A stretch of DNA of 64,000 bases from Candidatus Nitronereus thalassa (GTDB taxonomy: Bacteria > Nitrospirota > Nitrospiria > Nitrospirales > UBA8639), in NCBI RefSeq assembly GCF_032191465.1, contig NZ_JAQOUE010000001.1:1550001-1614000 (forward strand), read 5' to 3'. The notes beneath the pieces were generated by a model, which worked only from the letters and a program-made list of their open reading frames with translations, was not told the origin of the DNA and searched no databases. This document shows positions 44,317 through 53,730 of this stretch, one piece after another. The stretch's first letter is position 1, and each line of letters begins with the position of its first letter. The position numbers and the translations under genes were made by a program.

Positions 44317-46269
44317 ATGCTTTATTGGCCGACCGCTATATTTTGGTTTATTAGCTTCTGGACGCTTGCCATACATTCCTCTTGCAATGTACTGGCATCG
44401 GAGAAAGAACCTATCGAAGTCCTTGACCCTATCGTGATTACTGCCACAGCGAGCCCCACTACCCTCTCTCAAGTCCCTGCGTCGGTGACAATCATCACCA
44501 GAGAAAAGATCGTACAGCAACAGGCCAACCGACTTAGCAGTATCTTGCAACAAGTTCCCGGAATTATTGTGGATGAAATGGGAGGACGAGGAGGTCTCAG
44601 TTCAGTGTACCTCAGGGGAGGAGACCCTAATTTCACCCTTATCATGATTGATGGCATTCCCCTCAACGATCCCAGTAATCAACGAGGCGGTTCAGTAAAT
44701 CTTTCCATCCTCACACCCGAGCGTATTGAACGCATTGAAATTGTTCGAGGTCCTGCCTCAATCGTCTACGGGTCCGATGCCATGGCGGGAGCCATTAATA
44801 TCATTACCAGAAAAGGGCAGAGCCATTCCAACTACCAAGCCACGGTCGAAGGTGGCCAATTTGGATATGGACGGAGCACCATTCTCGCTCAAGGGTCAGC
44901 CAAGGATGTTCTGTACAGCGGCTCGGTAGCTTTTACTCGTAACGATGAACAGGTTGAAGGCGATCGTTTTCAGAACATTAACACAGGGGGTAATCTAGCT
45001 TGGACATATGATTCGTCAGTGAATGTCCAGATGACAGGCCAATTCACTCAATCCGACATTCGGGCGTTCCCTGAAGGTAGTGGGGGATCGCGGCTCTCTA
45101 TTTTAAGAGCCACGGAACAACGACTGACGAAGGAATTTCTTGTTGGGATCACCCTGACCCACCAGTTGTCCCAGACCTGGAAACAACAGTTCTCAAGCAA
45201 TCTGTTTTATCGACAAGAGGATGTCAATAATCCAGGTGTCCTGGATACCGCCCGTACGTTTCGCAACCCTCCAACCATGTTTACAACCGATTTTTCTCGA
45301 TACCGATTTCTCTGGACCTTGACTCAGGCATTCGCTGAAAATTGGAAACTATCCGGCGGCTTCCAACTCATTTATGAAGACGGACAACGAACCGGCACTC
45401 AACAACTTACCGCCCTAGGTTTACCGACGGATCAACGCAACGATTTTGCCAAAACGCGCACCACCCCCGCGGGATTTCTCGAAAGTGTCTGGAAGCCATT
45501 TTCCCATACCACTGTAACCTCCGGTCTTCGTATTGATGACCCCCAAGAGTTTTCTCCTGAAGTCACTCCTCGCGTAGCCATGAGCATTCAATTACTCCCG
45601 GAAACCTTTGTTCGGAGCAGTTATAGTGAAGGATTTAAACTCCCCAGCTTCAATGCGCTAGGTGATCCTCTTATTGGAAACCCGTCATTAGCACCGGAAA
45701 AGAGCCAAGGATGGGACATCAATGTGCACCAGGAGTTGTTTAACAAAAAGATCCAGCTTGATCTGACTTATTTTCACAATCGCTTTTCGAATGTAATCGA
45801 CCTTGATCCCATACTTGCAAAGCAAAATGTCTTTTCTCTCGTGAATTTGAGCACGGTGATCACCAATGGGGTTGAATTTGAACTCACCACCCTGCCCTAT
45901 CCCTGGCTCGAGGTCCAAGCCTTTTTCACTTATCTGAATACCGACATTCTTGGACTCACTGATTCTTTACGAAACCGACCAAACACCTTTGGTGGATTCA
46001 TTCTGAATATTCGCCCAAATTCTCGCCTCCATATTCGGAGTGAGCTAAAAGCCGTAGGAAAACGATTCGACATCCAAATCCCTACCACCGAGACCACTGT
46101 TCCCAGCTATTATCGCGTGGATCTCACTGCCACATTGAGAGTCAATGACTCTTGGAAAATTTTCGTTGCAGGGGAAAACCTGACCAATGTGCAATACGAG
46201 GAATTTTTAGGATTCGAAGCACCGGGGGTATGGGGTCGATTTGGATTGGAATGTCAGGTGGGGGACTAA
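44317..46269 (+). CDS. TonB-dependent outer-membrane receptor
   Basis: 650 residues. Signal peptide (FWFISFWTLAIHSSCNVLA), then a TonB-box-like EPIEVLDPIVITATASP, the plug domain (PASVTIITREKIVQQQANRL, VYLRGGDPNFTLIMIDGIPL, VYGSDAMAGAINIITRKG) and a 22-strand barrel ending in GRFGLECQVGD. It resembles BtuB/CirA-like receptors; the ligand (cobalamin, siderophore or other) cannot be told. The last residue is aspartate rather than the usual aromatic residue needed for outer-membrane insertion, with F just before, which is odd. Upstream 289 bases contain no recognisable cobalamin or thiamine riboswitch. No transport genes are adjacent. Confidence 0.94.
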   Translation: MLYWPTAIFWFISFWTLAIHSSCNVLASEKEPIEVLDPIVITATASPTTLSQVPASVTIITREKIVQQQANRLSSILQQVPGIIVDEMGGRGGLSSVYLRGGDPNFTLIMIDGIPLNDPSNQRGGSVNLSILTPERIERIEIVRGPASIVYGSDAMAGAINIITRKGQSHSNYQATVEGGQFGYGRSTILAQGSAKDVLYSGSVAFTRNDEQVEGDRFQNINTGGNLAWTYDSSVNVQMTGQFTQSDIRAFPEGSGGSRLSILRATEQRLTKEFLVGITLTHQLSQTWKQQFSSNLFYRQEDVNNPGVLDTARTFRNPPTMFTTDFSRYRFLWTLTQAFAENWKLSGGFQLIYEDGQRTGTQQLTALGLPTDQRNDFAKTRTTPAGFLESVWKPFSHTTVTSGLRIDDPQEFSPEVTPRVAMSIQLLPETFVRSSYSEGFKLPSFNALGDPLIGNPSLAPEKSQGWDINVHQELFNKKIQLDLTYFHNRFSNVIDLDPILAKQNVFSLVNLSTVITNGVEFELTTLPYPWLEVQAFFTYLNTDILGLTDSLRNRPNTFGGFILNIRPNSRLHIRSELKAVGKRFDIQIPTTETTVPSYYRVDLTATLRVNDSWKIFVAGENLTNVQYEEFLGFEAPGVWGRFGLECQVGD

Positions 46270-46311
46270 CTTGATTGATTACGGTCGAGCAGTGGTCTAG
46301 TCTACATTTTT

Positions 46312-47472
46312 CTAAACTCCTACAAGTTCGGGCTGAGGATCTCCTGCGGCGCAGAGCTGATTGCGGCCGCTTTGCTTGGCTCGATAGAGCGCTTGATCTG
46401 CCCGCTCGATCCAATTGGCTGGAGTACCTCCCATAAGATATTCCGCCAGTCCAATAGAAACCGTGACCGACAACTGCAAGTCTTCATGTTCAAATAAAGT
46501 TTGTCTCACCGTGGCTAATAATCGTTCCCCAAGCACCCGCGCCGCCTCGAGACCAACACCCTGGATCACCACCGCAAATTCCTCACCGCCATACCTTGCG
46601 ACAAAATCCGTCTTCCGGGGAAACGTTAATACTGTCCGTTTCGCGACTTCACAGATGACGGAATCCCCGGCCCGATGGCCATAGGAATCATTGACCCGTT
46701 TGAAATGGTCAATATCGATCATCATCAGGCAAGCTGGAGAATCCGAGAGAATACTCAAGGCACTCACTTGTTCAAGATGCTGATCCAGTGCCGCACGATT
46801 GTATAACTGCGTAAGACCATCCAAAGTCATTTGCTGACGTGTTTGACCCAGTTCGGCTTCCACTTGCTTGAGCTTTTCTCCAAGTTTTTCAACTCGAAGC
46901 CGTGCCTGCTGACTCCGATCCTCCACGAGCTTACTGAGGTCCTCCGCAGCAGCCAACACCTCACGCTTAATATCTTCTGGACTTCGGCTTGCGACCGCGT
47001 TTCTGAGGCGACCAATGTGCGCCTGCATATGTCCATCCACCCCCTGCTCTTGAATAAACGCCTGACTCACGGTACTCGTAAATGTCCAAATCACATCGCG
47101 CAGGGCATGAAACCCTTTGACGACATAATTCTTTTCATTTTGCCGATGACGATTTACAAACTGATTCAGGCCACCCCAATTTCGTCGGCCATCCGGATAT
47201 TCCTCCCGCGCATCAGGATCGTCGGAAGTCGTTGTTCCTAACAACACATGACGTGCCCAGCGCTCAAAGTCCTTTTCAAAAGTTTCCGCATCGCCATTGT
47301 CGAGATCAAACGTATGCCGTCCCCAGGTCCGAAGAATTTTGGCGACAGCCTCAATCGCGGAATCTTGACTCTTCGACAAAGAGGCATCCGATCCGCCTTT
47401 TTCCCTTCCAGAGGAAACAGGGGAACGCTCAGATTCCGGTGAGTCATTTTGGCCCGACCACATTTTAAACAT
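46312..47472 (-). CDS. GGDEF diguanylate cyclase
   Basis: 386 residues. The C-terminal ~165 residues are a GGDEF domain with active-site YGGEEFAVVIQG, DIDHFKRVNDSYGHRAGD and TVSIGLAEYL. Residues 1-190 form a helical region without a recognised sensor (CDNGDAETFEKDFERWARHV-type start, then KNYVVKGFHALRDVIWTF), joined by a coiled coil (RLRVEKLGEKLKQVEAELGQ). It makes cyclic-di-GMP from GTP, opposing the HD-GYP enzyme at 27822. The inhibitory RxxD site is not obvious. Convergent with the TonB-receptor gene, 42 bases apart. Confidence 0.95.
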   Translation of the reverse strand: MFKMWSGQNDSPESERSPVSSGREKGGSDASLSKSQDSAIEAVAKILRTWGRHTFDLDNGDAETFEKDFERWARHVLLGTTTSDDPDAREEYPDGRRNWGGLNQFVNRHRQNEKNYVVKGFHALRDVIWTFTSTVSQAFIQEQGVDGHMQAHIGRLRNAVASRSPEDIKREVLAAAEDLSKLVEDRSQQARLRVEKLGEKLKQVEAELGQTRQQMTLDGLTQLYNRAALDQHLEQVSALSILSDSPACLMMIDIDHFKRVNDSYGHRAGDSVICEVAKRTVLTFPRKTDFVARYGGEEFAVVIQGVGLEAARVLGERLLATVRQTLFEHEDLQLSVTVSIGLAEYLMGGTPANWIERADQALYRAKQSGRNQLCAAGDPQPELVGV

Positions 47473-47687
47473 CAGGACATTCCCTCATGACGTATGCCCC
47501 TTAAAAAGACTTTCTCTCAATTTCTGATATTTTCTGCCCATTACCTGATTATGTTATCGGCAGTGCATGAGATTTCTTAATTGATGGAGTGGGGGAAAAG
47601 AAACAGAAGAATAGTCTCTCAGGAATCCAAGCATTCTTTCCTGGTTTCATTTAGTTTTTAGGAAAATTAAAGGAACAAGGCGTGGGG

Positions 47688-48449
47688 TTAATGATCCCAT
47701 TCCACTTGACGGAGATTGAGTTGTCCATCAGAGCACGGATGGGTTCGATGGTGGACGACTTGTATATCCAAAGCATTTGAAACGAGGTAAACCCGCTCAC
47801 CGACTTTTGGACTTTTTCCCTGGCTAATACAGTGGACGGACAAATCTAATAACCGATCAATAGCCGCACTACTTGATAGCCCGCGTGGAAGAAACACTTC
47901 AAATTCTTCCAGTCCAAATTTTGCCAGCCCGCGGGTGTGTAACCATTGACGTCCATCAAGCATATGCTCTTCCTCCTTGATACAGACATGGTCCCCAATG
48001 TGGAAATCATTGAGGGAGCAATCGCTCCAGTCGGAAGGATTGAAATGCCTTCCTGCAATCACATCGTAGGCTGTTCCGTCAGTAAGCAACGTTAAGCCTC
48101 TGGCCAGTCTTGAGAGAAAAAGCACGACATCCTGCTTCATACTTCCTACTGGTGAAGTAGACACGACTTCCACGACTTGGGCATGCTCCCAGCCCACTTG
48201 ATCCTGCCATCGCGAAACTTCCTCGTCAGAACGGACCAGGGTGATCTTCGCTTGCCAGTCCACATGACGAGCTTCTATGGCATCATGGGAATCGGAATCC
48301 AGAAAACGTATATGAAGCGGACCTCCGTACTGTTGATCAAACCAGCCTGCAAAGAATCCTGGGGGCGGATACTCATCTCCTGAAAATCCTACAACAAAGC
48401 TTGGGCGTCTCCTAGGAGACGTCTTGGATTTGCGTTTAATTTTTTTCAC
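47688..48449 (-). CDS. Hypothetical protein (253 aa)
   Basis: Soluble, no recognised family. It starts with a basic arm (KKIKRKSKTSPRRRPS) and continues with SFVVGFSGDEYPPPGFFAGW, an alternation of strands and helices (VEVVSTSPVGSMKQDVVLFL, GLTLLTDGTAYDVIAGRHF). A GTG at 48449 is used; no ATG is available and the ATG just upstream runs into a stop. A histidine-rich end (VVHHRTHPCSD) could bind a metal. Function unknown. Confidence 0.65.
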   Translation of the reverse strand: MKKIKRKSKTSPRRRPSFVVGFSGDEYPPPGFFAGWFDQQYGGPLHIRFLDSDSHDAIEARHVDWQAKITLVRSDEEVSRWQDQVGWEHAQVVEVVSTSPVGSMKQDVVLFLSRLARGLTLLTDGTAYDVIAGRHFNPSDWSDCSLNDFHIGDHVCIKEEEHMLDGRQWLHTRGLAKFGLEEFEVFLPRGLSSSAAIDRLLDLSVHCISQGKSPKVGERVYLVSNALDIQVVHHRTHPCSDGQLNLRQVEWDH

Positions 48450-48588
48450 TCAACCATTTTCTTTCTCTGAGTACGATGCCCAAAGCGAGTAGCGGAGATT
48501 TTAGAAATTTTTAGGGGGCAATACTCTAAGCACAGAAGATTTGAGAGGAAAAAGGCAGACATTTCCTTGCAATAATGATTTGAAGAAT

Positions 48589-49050
48589 TCACCACTTGGT
48601 CTGTGGGGGGGGCCAGTCAATTTCGGCCTGGCATCCGCAGTAGTAACAGGCAATGCGGTACCGAGCACGGCGCCGAGGATTCGGCAAGGACGTAAAAACA
48701 ATGGGTGCGGAATCGTGCGGACAAATGGGTTGAAGATGAAGCAAGTGCTCATCGATTATAGCTTCAAGTTCCGCCTCTTCCCAGGACTTCCCGATTTCTT
48801 CAAATCCTCGTAAGTGGTCTTCCCACCCACAAAGAAGGCAATGCACCTGAAAGGTCTTTACTCGGTCGTGAGGATGAGAGACCTCCACGCATTCCACCTG
48901 CCCAGCACACGAGGAAGTTCCACAAGCTATGGGTTCATGTTGCAAAGCCTTGATAAATGATTCAGGAGCACCCACCTTGGACCTCCGCAACTGAACTAAA
49001 TCCCAGATCGTCTCGCTAAAGGAAGGCTGAGTAAAACAAGGGTCTCTCAC
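48589..49050 (-). CDS. Cysteine-rich zinc-ribbon-like protein
   Basis: 153 residues from a GTG start. Three cysteine groups are visible: CGTSSCAGQVEC, VHCLLCGW and IACYYCGCQ. These give two or three CxxC knuckles, a likely zinc-binding protein of unknown role. The central EEIGKSWEEAELEAIIDEHL is acidic and helical. No family recognised. An alternative start cannot be excluded because no ribosome binding site stands out. Confidence 0.6.
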   Translation of the reverse strand: MRDPCFTQPSFSETIWDLVQLRRSKVGAPESFIKALQHEPIACGTSSCAGQVECVEVSHPHDRVKTFQVHCLLCGWEDHLRGFEEIGKSWEEAELEAIIDEHLLHLQPICPHDSAPIVFTSLPNPRRRARYRIACYYCGCQAEIDWPPPQTKW

Positions 49051-49165
49051 TCACGCTTCCAAATTCTGGATGTAGCCTATCAGATTTAGGCTAATCGTGG
49101 AAGGAACCTCCCCTAACGACCAGCATCAATCTAGGGTCAAAAAGGAAATTCACAAAAGGGTCAGC

Positions 49166-49357
49166 CTAGTTTCGTGAGACATCAAACTCTGCAGCGCCTT
49201 GTTGCTTGCGCCGAGCCATGGCCAAACGCAGCCCTTCATAAATTTTCAGGGCACCTTCAGACCAGCTTGGATCAAAGGCAGATCCGCGAAATGCGGCTTC
49301 GGCTGCTTTTTTTTCGTCATAGGTCAAGGGTCGTGTTGATCGTGATGTTGTGTTCAT
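49166..49357 (-). CDS. Small hypothetical protein (63 aa)
   Basis: The start is well supported by AAGGAGGGCAATGCC before the ATG of MNTTSRSTRPLTYDEKKAAE. The protein is basic and helical (KKAAEAAFRGSAFDPSWSEG, ALKIYEGLRLAMARRKQQGA). No family is known to me. A longer frame runs upstream to 49507 but is unlikely given the strong internal start. Confidence 0.65.
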   Translation of the reverse strand: MNTTSRSTRPLTYDEKKAAEAAFRGSAFDPSWSEGALKIYEGLRLAMARRKQQGAAEFDVSRN

Positions 49358-50145
49358 GGCATTGCCCTCCTTATGAGATGTGTAGGCCAGTGGCCGAAGA
49401 TAATCGTTTCCAAGCGGGAAACACATTCCAACGCATGAGGGATCATTGAGCAAAGCTCGTGCCGTGAACCTACTGAAAAAACAACCCGCGGCAACTCGAA
49501 GAAACAAGATTCAGATGAGATGATTGTCCAAATTTGGCACAACCCGTTTGATCAATATTCCACTGACCCTATTGGCCTATTGGAAAATAGTCCGACGGAG
49601 TTTGTGATGAATGGAGGGCAGGAAAGGAATAATAGAAACCTTTCAACACGTTAGAGCTTATTTATTAACTGTAAAATTTCATGACGCCCAAATTGGGGGC
49701 AAACCTAACTTCCCAGAACCTATTCAGGATTTCTAGTAAATGTTAAGCACAAACCCTGTACAAAACAATCTGCTCGACAATGTTAAATCCCGCGACATCC
49801 CACGAATGGGGGATAAATTTTCAACACGATGAGCCTGTCACTCTCCTTTCAAAATTCACCCATAGACACATGAAAATTTGTTCATAGAAAAAAGCCTCGC
49901 GCCGCGGATATCGGCATTGAGGGAAAAGACGAGTTATTAAGATAACCAGACCATCCGTTTAAAAAAGTATTCTTTTCAAATCCTACGCAATTCCCTTTAG
50001 ATTTTTTCTAAAACCACCGACAAAACTTGGAGAAAAGTTAGAATTAACTCCCAATCGAAACCAAAAAAAGAGAATGGTGAGAGTCCAGAGGGTTTATAAA
50101 TTTTTTTGCGAATAAATATAGACCCATCCGTTGGAAAAAACGATA
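49358..50145. other. Long intergenic region upstream of the DUF898 gene
   Basis: 788 bases without a supported gene. It is AT-rich toward its right end, with several T-runs. A 61-codon minus-strand frame at 49997-50182 overlaps the DUF898 gene and looks spurious. No tRNA, repeat or clear promoter was found by eye; the length leaves room for an undetected small RNA or regulatory leader. Confidence 0.5.
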
Positions 50146-52488
50146 ATGAGTATGAAAAAAGAAGATCAGGACGCCCCATCATCCTCCAATCTTGAATCTA
50201 CAAATCAAGCAGGAGAAGACCAACCTGCTTCAGCCGGAATCTCGCTCGACGATGAATGGGCCGCAGCTTTGGCGGAACAAGAACAAGGCGACCCCACGCC
50301 GGCAGCCCCCGATCCTCAAACCACGACCACAACGGAAACGCCCGCGCCCGAACCTTCACTCGACGATGAATGGGCCGCAGCCCTGGCGGAACAAGAACAA
50401 GGCGACCCCACGCCGGCAGCCTCCGATTCTCAAGCCACGGCCACACCCGAAACGCCCGCGCCCGAACCCTCGCTCGATGATGAATGGGCGGCGGCCCTGG
50501 CCGAACAAGAGCAAGGCGACCCCACGCCGGCAGCCTCCGATCCTCAAGCCACGACCACACCCGAAACGCCCGCGCCCGAACCCTCGCTCGATGATGAATG
50601 GGCGGCGGCCCTGGCCGAACAAGAGCAAGGCGACCCCACGCCGGCAGCCTCCGATTCTCAAGCCACGACCACAAAGGAAACAGCCGCACCCGAACCTTCA
50701 CTGGAAGATGAATGGGCCGCGGCCCTGGCGGAACAAGGGCAACCAGATTCTCTTCCCGCACAAGAAGAACCTACTAAAGCAGAGAATTCACCCCAAATTC
50801 AGGATGAAGTCTCTGCCTCGCCCTTGGGAGATCCCGCAGATTCTTCTTCTACCGAGGATGAAGATTTAGAAAATGATTGGGCTGAGGTTCTTGAGGAACA
50901 AACTCAGAAAAGTCAGGAGAAGGAAACGCCACCCCCAGCACAAGATGCTGTTGCGGAGGATTCCGACCAAGTCGTCATGAATTGGCCTGGATCAGGTTCG
51001 GCCCAACCTTCACCACAACCCGCTTCCAGTGAGTGGAAACCCAAAACACTCTCAGCCAAACCTGAAAGTGCTACGGCAACTGAATTACCATCACCGGAAG
51101 AAATGCTCGCAGCCGTGGAAGCCTCCTCCAAAACCCCTGAGCCCTCAACCCCCCAAAAAGAAGAACAACTCGTTGCGACTGAACCTCCATCAGAATTGTC
51201 ATTAGCCGCCGCCGCTGCACAAACATCTATTGATGCAGCCATATTAGGCGCGGATGAAATTACGGCAATTCTGCAAACCAACCCAACAAAAGAGCTGGCA
51301 GACCAGGCAGGATCAGAAACACCAACCGTCGCCAACGCCCCAAACGCCAAAGAGGTGGATCCCGCTCCACCCAATCCAACCCCACCACCTCCAGACTTAG
51401 AACCTCAAAGCACTGGAGAAGCGCCTGATCGATTTCGACGTCCTTTCTTTACGGGTAATGGCAGCACACTCTTTGGCATGTTCACCATTAATACGTTGCT
51501 CACGCTCCTGACCTTTGGCGTGTATTCATTTTGGGGTCGTACGAAAATTCGGCGATATCTTCACAGTCAAACGAAGTTTGCCGGAGCACGACTTGCCTTC
51601 CATGGAACCGGGGAAGAACTCTTTAGAGGATGGATGAAGGCGGTTTTGGTTTTCGGGATTCCCTACGCGGCACTCAACGTGGTCAGTACACTCCAAACCG
51701 AGGCAACGTTTCAGTGGGGAGTCAATATCATCGCAGGTCTATTGATTTTTTGCTTTATTCCCATTGCGATTGTGGGATCGCACCGCTACCGTATGACCAG
51801 GACTTCTTGGCGTGGCATATACTTTTCCTTCCGCCACTCGGCCAAAGATTTCTTTAGGCTCTACCTTAAAGGCACCTTCCTCTCGGTTTTCACATTGGGT
51901 ATCTATTACCCAGTGTTTGAGAATGCCAAACGAACCTTTTTAGTTTCAGGGACACAATTTGGCAGTCGCACGTTTGATTTTGATGGAAATGCCAAGACCC
52001 TAGGATCAATCTATTTCAAGGCCTTTCGAATTCTAGTGTTAACTTTAGTGACTGCAGAAGTTGTCCTATTGGCTACCTCATTTCTTACCGGTCGGACCCA
52101 CCCAGATCAGATGATAGACATTGTCTTTTGGGCCACGGTGGGTATGGTCTCCATGGTCGTACCGTTTATCATTGGATTGTGGTTTTGGTTTCAAGCGACC
52201 AAGCAACGTTATATGTGGAGTCATACTACCTTTGGTGGCGCCCGTTTTCGAGCGACCATGAAGGGAAAAGATGTCTTCGAACTGAAAGTGACGAATTTGC
52301 TCCTACTACTCTTTTCCCTAGGACTGGCTTGGCCTTGGGTCCAAACGCGAAACTTACAATTTTTGTATTATCATGTTGGACTCCAAGGTCCCTTGAATCT
52401 TCAGAATATCGTTCAAGAAGCCGGTACGGCGTCACCCATGGGAGAAGAACTCGCCGGATTCTTTGACACGGGATTTGATCTCGGATAA
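50146..52488 (+). CDS. DUF898 (YjgN-like) membrane protein with N-terminal tandem repeats
   Basis: 780 residues from the ATG of MSMKKEDQDAPSS. Residues 30-220 hold four exact-length 38-residue repeats (DDEWAAALAEQEQGDPTPAA followed by a Ser/Thr/Pro-rich half) and a fifth partial unit (LEDEWAAALAEQGQ), then a divergent unit (LENDWAEVLEEQTQ) and more acidic, disordered sequence to about 430. The C-terminal half is a DUF898 membrane domain with eight or so hydrophobic segments and GVYSFWGRTKIRRYLHSQTK near its start. The DUF898 half resembles a transporter-like integral protein of unknown role; the repeat half should be cytosolic and unstructured. It is followed by the M48 protease gene. Confidence 0.88.
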   Translation: MSMKKEDQDAPSSSNLESTNQAGEDQPASAGISLDDEWAAALAEQEQGDPTPAAPDPQTTTTTETPAPEPSLDDEWAAALAEQEQGDPTPAASDSQATATPETPAPEPSLDDEWAAALAEQEQGDPTPAASDPQATTTPETPAPEPSLDDEWAAALAEQEQGDPTPAASDSQATTTKETAAPEPSLEDEWAAALAEQGQPDSLPAQEEPTKAENSPQIQDEVSASPLGDPADSSSTEDEDLENDWAEVLEEQTQKSQEKETPPPAQDAVAEDSDQVVMNWPGSGSAQPSPQPASSEWKPKTLSAKPESATATELPSPEEMLAAVEASSKTPEPSTPQKEEQLVATEPPSELSLAAAAAQTSIDAAILGADEITAILQTNPTKELADQAGSETPTVANAPNAKEVDPAPPNPTPPPPDLEPQSTGEAPDRFRRPFFTGNGSTLFGMFTINTLLTLLTFGVYSFWGRTKIRRYLHSQTKFAGARLAFHGTGEELFRGWMKAVLVFGIPYAALNVVSTLQTEATFQWGVNIIAGLLIFCFIPIAIVGSHRYRMTRTSWRGIYFSFRHSAKDFFRLYLKGTFLSVFTLGIYYPVFENAKRTFLVSGTQFGSRTFDFDGNAKTLGSIYFKAFRILVLTLVTAEVVLLATSFLTGRTHPDQMIDIVFWATVGMVSMVVPFIIGLWFWFQATKQRYMWSHTTFGGARFRATMKGKDVFELKVTNLLLLLFSLGLAWPWVQTRNLQFLYYHVGLQGPLNLQNIVQEAGTASPMGEELAGFFDTGFDLG
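50242..50697 (+). repeat. 114-bp in-frame tandem repeat (4 units)
   Basis: Unit starts fall at 50242, 50356, 50470 and 50584, exactly 114 bases (38 codons) apart, with a fifth partial unit beginning at 50698. Each unit encodes DDEWAAALAEQEQGDPTPAA plus a Pro/Thr-rich half. Copies differ by a few substitutions; units 3 and 4 are almost identical. Long open frames on the opposite strand here are by-products of the repeat. Confidence 0.95.
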
Positions 52489-52569
52489 CCATTCTCCCCC
52501 TTTTCAGATAGCCCTCCACGGGTTACAAGGCAACCCTGTTTGCCGAAACTACCAGCTCCAGGTTCACTC

Positions 52570-53730
52570 ATGTCGAAAACCTCAACTTGGCACGGGCAAT
52601 ATTTTGATGGTCACAGTCCCATGGCCCATCCAGTGTCGATTGACATCACGGCCACAGGGCTCACAATTCAGGGAATTTCCAGTCAGGCCATTCTGTGGCC
52701 GTATAAAGATCTTCAGCAAACTCAAGGCGGCTATCAAGGGGAGGAAGTTCGGTTGGAACGACGAGGTTCCTACCATGAGCTCCTGGTCTTGGACAATGCA
52801 GAATTTTTAACTGCCCTCCATTTTCTCGCGCCCGGTAAGGTCAGTCATTTACATAACCCTAATACACGCAGCCGCCGCATTTGGCTCACCGCAGCCGCAG
52901 GGATCCTCGCCATTCCACTCATTTGGTTGGTATATGCCAAGGGAGTCCCGGCTTTGGCAGGGCCTTTGACCAACCTCATTCCATACTCTTGGGAACAACA
53001 ACTCGGAGGAGCCCTCGTCGAAGAAATTGCCCCGGTAGATGAACGATGTTCCGACCCACGCCTCGTCGAAAAAACCAATGCCCTGGTCCACGCATTAGTA
53101 TCGACCGTAGGCTCCGTGCCTTACACATTTCGCACTGTCATCGTGGACAAACCGATTCTCAATGCGCTGGCGCTTCCAGGTGGATATATCATTATCTTTC
53201 GAGGATTGCTTGAAAACACGGAGACCCCAGAAGAACTCACCGGCGTGTTGGCCCACGAAATCCAACATGTTCTCCAGCGGCACGGCATGCGTCTTCTCGT
53301 ACAAAATATGACGCTGGGGTTATTAATCGGCGCATTAACGGGAGACGTCAGCGGCATCATGGCTTTTGTCTTCGAAGGCGCTCACGTGCTGCAATCATTA
53401 TCCTATAGTCGAGGCGCGGAGGAAGAAGCCGATCGCAAAGGGATGGCCTTGCTTCTTGCGGCAGGAATCAACCCAGAAGGTATGCTTAGCTTTTTCGAAT
53501 ATTTACGAGAACAACGTGGGGGGGGGTACCAGGACTCTCTATGGCGCTATCTTTCAACACATCCCCCGGCAGGCGACCGAGTTGCCAAACTTCAAGCGCA
53601 AGTCCACAAGGCCAACCAGCCCGTCCATAGCCTGTTTCCATTGGACGATTGGCAACAGATCACCAATCTTTGTCATGAACGGGAGATCACCAACCCCAGG
53701 AAAAAAGTTGGTCGGGGAAAACGACACTAA
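52570..53730 (+). CDS. M48-family membrane metalloprotease
   Basis: 386 residues from the ATG of MSKTSTWHGQYFDGHS (an upstream TTG at 52540 is also possible). Residues 1-85 are a small beta domain (STWHGQYFDGHSPMAHPVS) seen before some M48 proteases, followed by a membrane segment (IWLTAAAGILAIPLIWLVYA). The protease has the zinc motif GVLAHEIQHVLQRHGMRL (HEIQH) and the second glutamate in SYSRGAEEEADRKGMALL. M48 enzymes of this type resemble BepA/HtpX in envelope quality control. It lies 81 bases after the DUF898 gene, a pairing seen in other bacteria by memory. Its stop overlaps the stop of the convergent Sel1-repeat gene by 4 bases. Confidence 0.92.
   Translation: MSKTSTWHGQYFDGHSPMAHPVSIDITATGLTIQGISSQAILWPYKDLQQTQGGYQGEEVRLERRGSYHELLVLDNAEFLTALHFLAPGKVSHLHNPNTRSRRIWLTAAAGILAIPLIWLVYAKGVPALAGPLTNLIPYSWEQQLGGALVEEIAPVDERCSDPRLVEKTNALVHALVSTVGSVPYTFRTVIVDKPILNALALPGGYIIIFRGLLENTETPEELTGVLAHEIQHVLQRHGMRLLVQNMTLGLLIGALTGDVSGIMAFVFEGAHVLQSLSYSRGAEEEADRKGMALLLAAGINPEGMLSFFEYLREQRGGGYQDSLWRYLSTHPPAGDRVAKLQAQVHKANQPVHSLFPLDDWQQITNLCHEREITNPRKKVGRGKRH

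Noticed and set aside
49997-50182. 61-codon minus-strand frame upstream of the DUF898 gene
   Set aside because: Overlaps the DUF898 start, AT-rich, no ribosome binding site and no recognisable product.
50198-50761. Long minus-strand open frames inside the DUF898 repeat region
   Set aside because: They arise from the 114-bp repeat; the plus-strand frame has the coherent DUF898 protein and the correct start.
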